Assembly: GCF_010500615.1 (NCBI RefSeq)
Contig: NZ_JAAGNX010000003.1
Location: 62,001 to 126,000, forward strand
Direction of reading: 5' to 3'
DNA length: 64,000 nucleotides
Source of the DNA: Oceanipulchritudo coccoides
GTDB lineage: Bacteria; Verrucomicrobiota; Verrucomicrobiia; Opitutales; Oceanipulchritudinaceae
Shown here: positions 56,816-64,000 of the stretch, piece by piece
Layout of the letters: each line of letters begins with the position of its first letter
How positions within the stretch are numbered: the stretch's first letter is position 1
Made by a program: the position numbers and the translations under genes
Notes under the pieces: generated by a model
Told to the model about the DNA's origin: nothing
Database searches by the model: none
What the model saw: the letters and a program-made list of their open reading frames with translations, nothing else

Positions 56816-58927
56816 ATGAACCTTAAGAACAAGACCCTCCCTTCATTGGCTATCCTATCCGGATTGCTGGCCCTAATGCTGTCCGGCTGTGGTGGCGACT
56901 CCGCCTCATCTGAAGTGGCAATTGACAACACCGAGGAAGTCCAGGAGTACTACCGGACTTTCAAGCGTCCCCCGCTTGAGCTGAAGGCACAATTGGCCTC
57001 GGGCGCAATTGATCAGGAGGAATACAACCGGCAAATGGAAAGCGTCGAGCCGTTCTACCAGTTCAAGACAATTGAGGATTTGCCAGAGGGTTTGCTTTGG
57101 GAGCGTGGTGAGGGCCTTCCGGAAATTGGCTCATCCGAGGCAAAGAAAGGCGGCACCGCCTATGGGGCGTTGCAGGACTTCCCAAGGACGCTCCGCCGGG
57201 TCGGCCCCGATGCAAATGGGTCCTTCCGGCCTTATATACTGGATGACGTCGCCATGCGCATTGCCCGTCGCCACCCCAACGACACCTCCATCGGACCGCG
57301 TGGGCATTATTATTTCCCGGAACTGGCAGAGGAATGGGCCGTGGATTTCGAGAACAAGACAGTCTATGTCCGACTCGACCCGGAGGCCCGTTTTTCAGAT
57401 GGAGAGCCCGTCACATCGGACGACTTCATGTTCATGTTCTTCTTTTTCCAGTCCAGCTATATCCGGGCCCCATGGTATAATAACTGGTACGTTGAATCTT
57501 ATACCGGGATCACGAAGTATGATGACCATACCTTCTCCATCAGCGTGCCTGAGGCCAAGCCTGACATGAATTCGCGCGTCCTCGACCTGATCCCTGTTCC
57601 GGAGCATTTCTTCAAGGAGCTTGGGGACGATTATGTCGAGCGCTACCAGTGGCGCTTCCAGCCAACCACGGGTGCCTATGTGATCAAGGAGGACGATATC
57701 AAGAAGGGACGATCGATCTCCCTCACCCGCCAGAAGGACTGGTGGGCCAAGGACAAGAAGAACCTCCGCTACCGGTACAATCCTGACCGGATTCACCTCA
57801 CAGTTATTCGCGACATTCCCAAGATGTTCGAATCCTTTAAGCGGGGCGATCTCGATGCCACCGGGTTGGTCAATCTTCCCGAGTACAACTATGAGAAGCT
57901 GCCCGATGACGACCCGGACGTGCAGGCTGGCTACATTCACAAGGTGACTTTCTACAATGAGATCCCACGGCCCACCTACGGGCTCTGGATCAACACCGCC
58001 AAGCCCCTGCTTGATGATGTCCATGTCCGCCGCGGCATCAATTATGCCACCAACTGGAACCGGGTCATCGAGGAGTATTTCCGCGGGGACAATGTCCGAA
58101 TGAACACCACCGCTGACGGCTATGGCGAGTTCACGCACCCGACCATGAAGGCACGTCCCTTTGACGTGGACAAGGCGCTGGCGGAGTTTGCCAAGGCCGG
58201 CTTTGCAAAGCGCGGCCCTGATGGTATTCTGGTCAACGACGAGGGTCAGCGTCTCTCCTTCACCTTGAGCACCGGATATCGGACCTTCCAAGACATGCTC
58301 ACCATCGTGAAGGAGGAGGCCATGAAGGCCGGTCTGGAATTCCGTCTCGAAGTCCTCGACGGGACTGCCGGCTGGAAAATGGCTCAGGAAAAGAAACATG
58401 ATATCACGTTTTCCGCTCTTGGCGTTTCTCCGGAAATGTATCCTCGCTACTGGGAGACCTACCATGCCGACAATGCCTATGATGTGCCGTGGTTGCCCGA
58501 CGGGGTGACCCCCAACCCGGATCGGAAGATCAAGACGCAGACGAACAACCTCCAATCAGTCGCCGATCCGGAGCTGGATGCTCTCATCATGGCCTACCGG
58601 CGCTCTGACGACGCCGAGGAGATGAAGAAACTGGCATTCCGCATGGAGGAAATCCTGTACGATAACGCGTCATTCTGCCCCGGCTTCGTCAATCCGTCCT
58701 ATCGCGTTGCTTTCTGGCGTTGGGTCCGTTACCCGGACGACTTCAATGTCAAACTCAGCGCCAGTGCCGGGGAATGGTTTGTCAGCTGGCTCGACCAGGA
58801 TCTCAAAAAGGAGACCCTTGAAGCACGCAAGTCAGGAAAGACATTTGAACCGGTCATCAAGGTGTATGACCAGTACGCTCCACAATCTCTACCGGAGGAT
58901 GCCAGCCTTGCCAGAAACGCTCCTTGA
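56816..58927 (+). CDS. Peptide ABC transporter solute-binding lipoprotein (SBP_bac_5, YejA-like)
   Basis: A 703-residue lipoprotein with a signal ending in LMLSGC. The SBP_bac_5 domain covers most of the protein: [44 protein letters not shown] and FSIRQ-like [14 protein letters not shown]. It is longer than typical OppA (about 540) and near the YejA size. It delivers peptides to the two permeases. The 3' end overlaps the next gene by 28 nt. Confidence 0.93.
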   Translation: MNLKNKTLPSLAILSGLLALMLSGCGGDSASSEVAIDNTEEVQEYYRTFKRPPLELKAQLASGAIDQEEYNRQMESVEPFYQFKTIEDLPEGLLWERGEGLPEIGSSEAKKGGTAYGALQDFPRTLRRVGPDANGSFRPYILDDVAMRIARRHPNDTSIGPRGHYYFPELAEEWAVDFENKTVYVRLDPEARFSDGEPVTSDDFMFMFFFFQSSYIRAPWYNNWYVESYTGITKYDDHTFSISVPEAKPDMNSRVLDLIPVPEHFFKELGDDYVERYQWRFQPTTGAYVIKEDDIKKGRSISLTRQKDWWAKDKKNLRYRYNPDRIHLTVIRDIPKMFESFKRGDLDATGLVNLPEYNYEKLPDDDPDVQAGYIHKVTFYNEIPRPTYGLWINTAKPLLDDVHVRRGINYATNWNRVIEEYFRGDNVRMNTTADGYGEFTHPTMKARPFDVDKALAEFAKAGFAKRGPDGILVNDEGQRLSFTLSTGYRTFQDMLTIVKEEAMKAGLEFRLEVLDGTAGWKMAQEKKHDITFSALGVSPEMYPRYWETYHADNAYDVPWLPDGVTPNPDRKIKTQTNNLQSVADPELDALIMAYRRSDDAEEMKKLAFRMEEILYDNASFCPGFVNPSYRVAFWRWVRYPDDFNVKLSASAGEWFVSWLDQDLKKETLEARKSGKTFEPVIKVYDQYAPQSLPEDASLARNAP

Positions 58928-59921
58928 AGTTAAAGATCTCGTCACGGCATTCGACACGGATGCAGGACAGGTCACGGCTGTTGACGGCGTAAGCTTCACA
59001 GTCGAGAAGGGCAAGACGCTTGGGATTGTCGGCGAGTCCGGCTGTGGAAAGAGCGTGACGGCCTTGTCCATAATCCGGCTCCTTCCTCAGCCAATGGGGA
59101 AAATCCTCAACGGGCAGGTCCTGCTCGATGGCCGGGACCTGACGTCCATTGAGGATGCGGAGATGCACAAAGTGCGCGGAGGCAGGATCGGCATGATATT
59201 CCAAGAGCCGCTGACCGCCCTCAACCCGGTCCATCGAATCGGTAAACAGCTCAGCGAGGTGTTTCTCCTGCACATGGACATTTCCAAAAAGGAGGCATGG
59301 GACCGTTCCATTGAGATTCTCCAGAAGGTGGGAATTCCCTCACCGGAGGTTCGCGTGACGGAACATCCGCACCAGCTTTCCGGAGGCATGCGCCAGCGGG
59401 TAGTCATTGCGATGGCCCTCGCCTGCAAGCCCAGCCTGGTGATCGCAGATGAGCCGACAACCGCACTGGATGTGACCATCCAGGCGCAGATCCTTGAGCT
59501 GATGAAATCGCTACAAGCGGAAATGGGAATGTCTATCATCATGATCACGCATGATCTCGGGGTCATAGCGGAAACCTGCGATGATGTCGTCGTCATGTAC
59601 GCTGGACGGGTGGCGGAAAAGGGCACTGTCCATGATATCTTTGAAAGACCCGCTCATCTATACACCAAGGGCTTGCTCGATTCCATTCCACGTATGGAAA
59701 ACACCCCCAAGACCCGCCTGCAGACCATCACAGGTTACGTTCCGGGCTTAATGGAATTACCGGTAGGGGCACGCTTTGCCCCCCGGTCCCCGCACCCGGA
59801 TGCCAAGGCCTACATGGAATCTGAGGCCTATCAAAACGAGCGGCCGGAACTTTTGGAAATTGAACCTGGCCACTGGGTGGAAGACCATCCCGTCGTGCGC
59901 GTTGATAAACTTACCACCTGA
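58899..59921 (+). CDS. Peptide ABC transporter ATPase (OppD/DppD-like)
   Basis: A 340-residue ATPase. Walker [13 protein letters not shown], signature [19 protein letters not shown], Walker [15 protein letters not shown], His switch [10 protein letters not shown], and an oligopeptide-transporter C-terminal region. The ATG at 58899 follows GGAGG and overlaps the binding protein gene by 28 nt; an ATG at 58866 is the alternative. The family C-terminal Cys cluster for an iron-sulfur site seen in some OppD proteins is not present here. Confidence 0.93.
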   Translation: MPALPETLLEVKDLVTAFDTDAGQVTAVDGVSFTVEKGKTLGIVGESGCGKSVTALSIIRLLPQPMGKILNGQVLLDGRDLTSIEDAEMHKVRGGRIGMIFQEPLTALNPVHRIGKQLSEVFLLHMDISKKEAWDRSIEILQKVGIPSPEVRVTEHPHQLSGGMRQRVVIAMALACKPSLVIADEPTTALDVTIQAQILELMKSLQAEMGMSIIMITHDLGVIAETCDDVVVMYAGRVAEKGTVHDIFERPAHLYTKGLLDSIPRMENTPKTRLQTITGYVPGLMELPVGARFAPRSPHPDAKAYMESEAYQNERPELLEIEPGHWVEDHPVVRVDKLTT

Positions 59922-59923
59922 AC

Positions 59924-60961
59924 ATGTTATCCAACAACCAGCAACCAGAGGCCGACCAGTCCGTGGAACCGATTCTTGAAGTGAACCGGTTGCGGAAATA
60001 CTTTCCGGTAAAGGGCGGTGTCTTTCTGAGGGCGCAGGCCCAGTTAAAGGCCGTAGACGATGTCAGCCTCTCCATTCTTCCGGGTGAGACACTCGGCCTT
60101 GTCGGGGAATCCGGATGTGGCAAGTCTACCCTTGGGAAGTGCGTCTGCCGCCTGCATGATGTGACAGAGGGCTCCATTACCTTCAAGGGCAATGACCTCA
60201 CCCATTTACGCGGCAAGGCCTTAAAGCCGTATCGGCGCAATATCCAGATGATCTTCCAGGATCCCGCCGAGTCGCTCAATTCGCGTCACTCAATCGGGAA
60301 TATCCTTGAAGAGCCACTGCTCATCCATGGCATTCGCCAGGGTCGCGAACGCCGGCAGCGCGTAGCCAAGATTCTCGATACGGTTGGGCTGCCAAAGGAT
60401 TCAGTAGACCGTTTCCCATTTGAGTTTTCCGGTGGCCAGCGCCAGCGGATCGGCATCGCCCGCGCGATTTCCCTCAATCCTGAACTGGTGGTCTGTGACG
60501 AGCCGGTATCTGCCCTGGATGTGTCTGTCCAGAGCCAGATTCTCAACCTGATGCTCGATCTGCAAAAGGAATTTAATCTCTCCTACCTTTTCATTGCCCA
60601 TGATCTGGCCGTCGTGAAGCACATCTCCGACCGAATCGCCATCATGTATATGGGTAAAATCGTGGAATTGGGTGCTGCGAATGAAATTTTCAAGAATCCA
60701 TTGCATGCTTACACAAAGGCCCTGATTTCGGCGATCCCGGTTCCTGAGCCGCATGTTAAACGGGAGAAGCGCATTCTTCTCAAGGGAGATGTCCCTTCAC
60801 CCATCGATCCTCCGCCAGGTTGTGCGTTTTCAAGGAGGTCATGGATTCCCTGCACGGAGGAGCAAATGCAGCAACCGGGGGAATTCAAAGAGGTTCATCC
60901 CGGACACTGGGTGGAAGTCCATCCGGGTACGGTGGAGAATTACGAGCAATACGCCTCGTAG
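59924..60961 (+). CDS. Peptide ABC transporter ATPase (OppF/DppF-like)
   Basis: A 345-residue ATPase, partner of the preceding one. VKGGVFLRAQAQLKAVDDVSLSI is the usual OppF start, with Walker [14 protein letters not shown], signature FSGGQRQRIGIARAISLNP, Walker B VVCDEPVSALDVS and a C-terminal DPPPGCAFSRRS with a Cys. It follows the first ATPase after 2 bp and closes the transporter operon. A small hairpin and tandem repeat lie downstream. Confidence 0.93.
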   Translation: MLSNNQQPEADQSVEPILEVNRLRKYFPVKGGVFLRAQAQLKAVDDVSLSILPGETLGLVGESGCGKSTLGKCVCRLHDVTEGSITFKGNDLTHLRGKALKPYRRNIQMIFQDPAESLNSRHSIGNILEEPLLIHGIRQGRERRQRVAKILDTVGLPKDSVDRFPFEFSGGQRQRIGIARAISLNPELVVCDEPVSALDVSVQSQILNLMLDLQKEFNLSYLFIAHDLAVVKHISDRIAIMYMGKIVELGAANEIFKNPLHAYTKALISAIPVPEPHVKREKRILLKGDVPSPIDPPPGCAFSRRSWIPCTEEQMQQPGEFKEVHPGHWVEVHPGTVENYEQYAS

Positions 60962-60966
60962 GAAGA

Positions 60967-61011
60967 CCGCCTGAAGGCGGAACTCCAGCTTTTTAGGAAC
61001 TCCAGCTTTTT
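60967..61011. repeat. Hairpin followed by a 17-bp tandem direct repeat
   Basis: CCGCC-TGAA-GGCGG (about 60968-60980) is followed by GGAACTCCAGCTTTTT twice in tandem (60979-60994 and 60996-61011, 17-bp period). The hairpin plus T runs may stop transcription after the ATPase genes. The duplicated unit looks like a short dispersed element. Confidence 0.6.
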
Positions 61012-61051
61012 CCTTTGATTGAGCACGCATTCTGCTCTTCACTGGAGATAG

Positions 61052-62224
61052 ATGAGCAATGATGAGTACGAGAAGGCACTTTTGGCCAAACTTCCGGAGT
61101 ACCGGGAAAAACTGTTGAGCCTGAGGGAGCGAATTCTGGCGGATGTGGTGATGGTGGGAGAAATTCCTTCACCCACTTTCGAGGAGGAAAAGGTGGTTCA
61201 GTTTATCTGTAATCGCTTCACCGAGGAAGGACTGGACCAGATTTCCATAGATGAGGTCACAAATGCGACCGGATTACTTCCGGGAACGGAGGGCAAACAC
61301 AACATCCTCGTGGCCGCCCATACTGACCGGATCTGGCAAAACGGAATTGACCACACGGTCACAGTCACTTCCGAATCATTAATTGGCCCCGGCATTGCGG
61401 ACAATGCCCTTGGAGTCACGGCACTGACAACGCTACCGACCCTCCTCAAGGTCCTTGGCGTTGAATTAAAGTCCAACCTGATCCTTCTGGGCGCAAGCCG
61501 TAGCATGGGACGGGGAGATTTGGAAGGGCTGCGCTTCTTCACGGAGAATGCCAAGCTTCCTTTTGGGGCAGCGGTCTGTGTTGAAGGCATCCAGTTGGGT
61601 CGGCTCAGCTACTCTTCCCTGGGCATGAACCGCTGTGAGATTCAGGTCATCACACCGGAGAAGCATGATTGGGAGTCATGGAGTTTAACGGGCGCGATCA
61701 CAGCCCTCACCCAGATTGTGCAAAGAATTCTGGCAATTGAAACGCCTCAGGTTCCCAAGACCTCAATTATTCTGGGATCCATCAACTCCGGCACATCCTT
61801 CAACCTTCCCCCGACTCAGGCGACTCTGCGGTTTGAGGTCCGGAGCGAGGAACCGGGAATGGTGACGCGTATCCGTGAACAGATTGAGGAGATCCTCGAG
61901 CAGAACATCGCGGAAAACGGGATTCATGCCACGATGGAAATCCTCGCCCGGCGCAGGCCCGGCAGTATCGGCTTCAGTCATCCGTATGTCCGCTCGGCCC
62001 GTGAAATCCTGAAGGCGCTTGATATCAAGCCGCAGGTTGCTCCATCGACGAGCGAACTCTCCGTCCTTCTCGACAAGGACATTCCGTCACTGACGCTTGG
62101 GCTCACCGAGGGTGACAACAAGCACAAGCTCGACGAAGCAATCCGGATCAAACCGATGTTCAGCGGGCTGGCCCAGCTGATCGCCACGCTGCAATGCATC
62201 GATAACCAATTTGAAGATGAGTAA
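61052..62224 (+). CDS. M20/M28-family peptidase-like protein with altered active site
   Basis: A 390-residue protein with the peptidase T/M20-like fold. Metal-ligand equivalents include VAAHTDRIWQ (His, Asp) and GPGIADNALGVTAL (Asp). The expected Glu-Glu catalytic region (EEGLGDLRG in relatives) reads SMGRGDLEG, so the general-base Glu is missing. The STDAN-like segment has become STSELS, while KHKLDE near the end keeps the His. The protein may be inactive, changed in substrate, or use another base. It follows the ABC transporter genes by 90 bp and overlaps gpgS by 8 nt, so it may handle imported peptides or have a new role. Confidence 0.8.
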   Translation: MSNDEYEKALLAKLPEYREKLLSLRERILADVVMVGEIPSPTFEEEKVVQFICNRFTEEGLDQISIDEVTNATGLLPGTEGKHNILVAAHTDRIWQNGIDHTVTVTSESLIGPGIADNALGVTALTTLPTLLKVLGVELKSNLILLGASRSMGRGDLEGLRFFTENAKLPFGAAVCVEGIQLGRLSYSSLGMNRCEIQVITPEKHDWESWSLTGAITALTQIVQRILAIETPQVPKTSIILGSINSGTSFNLPPTQATLRFEVRSEEPGMVTRIREQIEEILEQNIAENGIHATMEILARRRPGSIGFSHPYVRSAREILKALDIKPQVAPSTSELSVLLDKDIPSLTLGLTEGDNKHKLDEAIRIKPMFSGLAQLIATLQCIDNQFEDE

Positions 62225-63206
62225 TATAGAAAAATGGCTTGAATCCAACACCTTCCATCACGGCGAGTTCTGGGATCTCCTCGAGCTCGTGAAGATGAAG
62301 GAAAAGAAGGATCTGAAGATCTCCCTGTGCATTCCCACGCTCAATGAAGAAAAGACAATTGGTAAGGAAATTGTCATTTTCAAGAGTGAGCTGATGGATC
62401 GCTACCCATTGATTGATGAAATTGCCGTGATTGATTCCGGGTCAACGGACAAGACGCGCGAGACCGCGGCCGCTTTTGGTGCGGATGTCTATCTCTCGTC
62501 GGAAATCCTCCCCAGTGAGGGCTTTAAGCGCGGTAAGGGAGAAAACCTCTGGAAGGCGATCTATCAACTGGAAGGCGATATCATCTGCTATGTCGATGCG
62601 GATATTAAGAACATTCACCCGCGCTTTGCCACCGGATTGATTGCCCCCTTGATCCAGCGGGATCAAATGCAGTACGTGAAGGCGTTTTATGACCGGCCAC
62701 TTGCCTTCTCGCAAGGCGTACGCCCCTCAGGGGGTGGTCGGGTCACGGAAATTCTTGTCCGTCCACTCTTCTCACTCTTCTTTCCCGAGCTGACTTCGCT
62801 GATCCAGCCACTGTCTGGGGAATACGCGGTCCGCCGGGAGGTCCTTGAGAGCATTCCTTTTCCCATTGGATACGGCGTGGAGACATCACACATCATTGAT
62901 GTCTACATGAAGTATGGCCTCGACGCCTTCGGGCAGACCGACTTGGACCAGCGGGTCCACCGAAATCAATCAACTCTGGATCTGGGCAAGATGGCCTTTG
63001 GTATCCTGCAAAGTTTCCTCAACCGCATGGAAGCCTATGACCTGGTCGATAAACTACCGGAAATGTCGAACATCTTCCGGCAATTCCAGGCTGAGGGAAA
63101 CAGGTACGAGCAGGTCCTCAAGGAAATCATTGAAGAAGAGCGGCCACCGATGATTGAGATTGCTGAATACAGGGAAAAGTTCGGCCTCAAGAAACCAAAG
63201 AAGTAA
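62217..63206 (+). CDS. gpgS: Glucosyl-3-phosphoglycerate synthase (GpgS-like, GT81)
   Basis: A 329-residue glycosyltransferase. GpgS transfers glucose from a nucleotide sugar to 3-phosphoglycerate in glucosylglycerate synthesis. Features: KISLCIPTLNEEKTIGKEI, EIAVIDSGSTDKTRE, the metal site ICYVDADIKNIHPRF, PSGGGRVTEILVRPLFSLFFPEL and GVETSHIIDVYMKYGLDAF, which are the GT81 pattern. The ATG at 62217 overlaps the peptidase-like gene by 8 nt. A second glycosyltransferase gene follows after 6 bp, suggesting an osmolyte such as mannosylglucosylglycerate. Confidence 0.88.
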   Translation: MSNIEKWLESNTFHHGEFWDLLELVKMKEKKDLKISLCIPTLNEEKTIGKEIVIFKSELMDRYPLIDEIAVIDSGSTDKTRETAAAFGADVYLSSEILPSEGFKRGKGENLWKAIYQLEGDIICYVDADIKNIHPRFATGLIAPLIQRDQMQYVKAFYDRPLAFSQGVRPSGGGRVTEILVRPLFSLFFPELTSLIQPLSGEYAVRREVLESIPFPIGYGVETSHIIDVYMKYGLDAFGQTDLDQRVHRNQSTLDLGKMAFGILQSFLNRMEAYDLVDKLPEMSNIFRQFQAEGNRYEQVLKEIIEEERPPMIEIAEYREKFGLKKPKK

Positions 63207-63212
63207 TCGGCC

Positions 63213-64000
63213 ATGCGGCTGGCTATTATCCATTATCACTTGCGCAAGGGAGGCGTTACCCGCGTCATTTCTTCCGCGCTGGAAGCGCTTGGCGATCAGG
63301 TGGAAGCATCGGTTGTTCTTTCCTCAACTGAATCGGAGGAGGCCCTGCCATGCAGCGTGGGAGTGATTCCTCCCCTTGCCTATGATGATCAGGCCACAAC
63401 CGAAAAGGCAGATGCGCTTTACCAGGCAGTCCGCGAAACGGCACGCCAACATCTTGGAGGAGATCCCGATGTCTGGCACATCCACAACCATAGTCTTGGA
63501 AAGAACGCCTGTTTCCCCGAGGTCCTGCGGCGGTTGATTGATGACGGTGCCCGAGTCCTGCTACAGATTCATGACTTTGCCGAAGATGGACGGCCTGGAA
63601 ATTACAAGACCCGGCAAAAACCCTACGAGGACGGCACCTTTTCAGACGCGGACAAGGCACTGTATCCGGTTGCCCCGCAAATCGGCTATGCCGTTCTCAA
63701 TGGCCGCGATTTGGCAATTCTCAAGTCAGCAGGCATTCCAGAGAGCAATCTCTTCTGGTTGCCCAATGCGGTTTCCATTCCAGACTTTTCAGATGAGGAG
63801 ATGAAGCGGGAACGTCACCCGGATGAGGTGCCGCTGATCCTTTATCCAACCCGGGCTATCCGTCGGAAAAATGTAGGGGAATTGTTACTACTCGCTGCAA
63901 CCAATCCGGGATACCGCTTTGCGACGACACTATCCCCTAAAAATCCACAATGGACTCCCATCCATGATGATTGGGCAGCCCTTGCGAAAGAGTTGAACTT
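63213..64000 (+). CDS. Glycosyltransferase (GT4-like), 3' end outside window
   Basis: The open frame starts at the ATG at 63213 and reaches the window edge (about 262 residues visible). It opens MRLAIIHYHLRKGGVTRVIS, a GT4-type N-terminal Rossmann segment, and later reads LFWLPNAVSIPDF and PLILYPTRAIRRKNVGELL, as in retaining glycosyltransferases. It follows gpgS by 6 bp, so it may extend the glucosylglycerate made by GpgS (for example by mannose). The acceptor is an inference from context. Confidence 0.85.
   Translation, partial: MRLAIIHYHLRKGGVTRVISSALEALGDQVEASVVLSSTESEEALPCSVGVIPPLAYDDQATTEKADALYQAVRETARQHLGGDPDVWHIHNHSLGKNACFPEVLRRLIDDGARVLLQIHDFAEDGRPGNYKTRQKPYEDGTFSDADKALYPVAPQIGYAVLNGRDLAILKSAGIPESNLFWLPNAVSIPDFSDEEMKRERHPDEVPLILYPTRAIRRKNVGELLLLAATNPGYRFATTLSPKNPQWTPIHDDWAALAKELN

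Noticed and set aside
57395-58555. 386-codon open frame on the minus strand inside the binding protein gene
   Set aside because: It is fully antisense to the clear SBP_bac_5 frame and has no family-like motifs.

Overview
The window looks like a chromosomal segment of a marine member of the Verrucomicrobia, most probably the Opitutae/Puniceicoccales side. This is inferred from gene content, not from a marker tree. The clues are OleA/OleB-type olefin enzymes, a large secreted laminarinase, secreted proteins with tryptophan-rich repeats, HAF and FGE domains, and Gram-negative envelope genes (lipocalin, LpoB-like trio, RodZ-like, pseudopilins). GC is moderate, genes are densely packed in short operons with many 1-17 nt overlaps, and no IS element, prophage or CRISPR array was seen.

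Left part (0-20 kb): a secreted protein cut by the window edge, uvrA, a probably leaderless glutaredoxin gene, asnS and a methyltransferase. Next is a 1.25 kb stretch without a credible gene (5.8-7.05 kb). It holds a strong minus-strand promoter, about 0.9 kb of sequence rich in hairpins and an intrinsic terminator, which I read as a large structured noncoding RNA. A cluster of DnaA-box-like sites lies just upstream. Then come a membrane protein with tatD, a RodZ-like protein, the rsmG-trxB-membrane protein-miaB operon, a pseudopilin operon with two unrecognised membrane-associated proteins, and a DNA ligase that has a signal-peptide-like start and no BRCT domain.

Middle (20-38 kb): three overlapping genes forming a lysine/aminoadipate catabolic set (HglS/DUF1338, saccharopine dehydrogenase, ALDH7), an unknown small protein, a lipoprotein trio (COG3014-like, YcfL-like, LpoB-like), a 1440-residue GH81 beta-1,3-glucanase, a DUF3300 protein, an FGE-domain secreted protein facing a HAF-repeat protein that carries similar W-rich repeats, a response regulator-histidine kinase, a nucleotidyltransferase/small-protein pair and tRNA-His.

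Right part (38-64 kb): kynureninase with an SGNH hydrolase, an orphan terminator, two Hsp20 genes, smc, exported MsrA, lipocalin and malQ. A five-gene lipid cluster follows (FAD oxidoreductase, fabZ, fabI, oleA, oleB), then several small genes (SUI1, acylphosphatase, unknowns). The end holds a complete Yej/Opp-type peptide ABC transporter (permease, permease, binding protein, two ATPases), a peptidase-like protein with an altered metal site, GpgS, and a second glycosyltransferase cut by the window end. The last two suggest synthesis of a glucosylglycerate-type solute.
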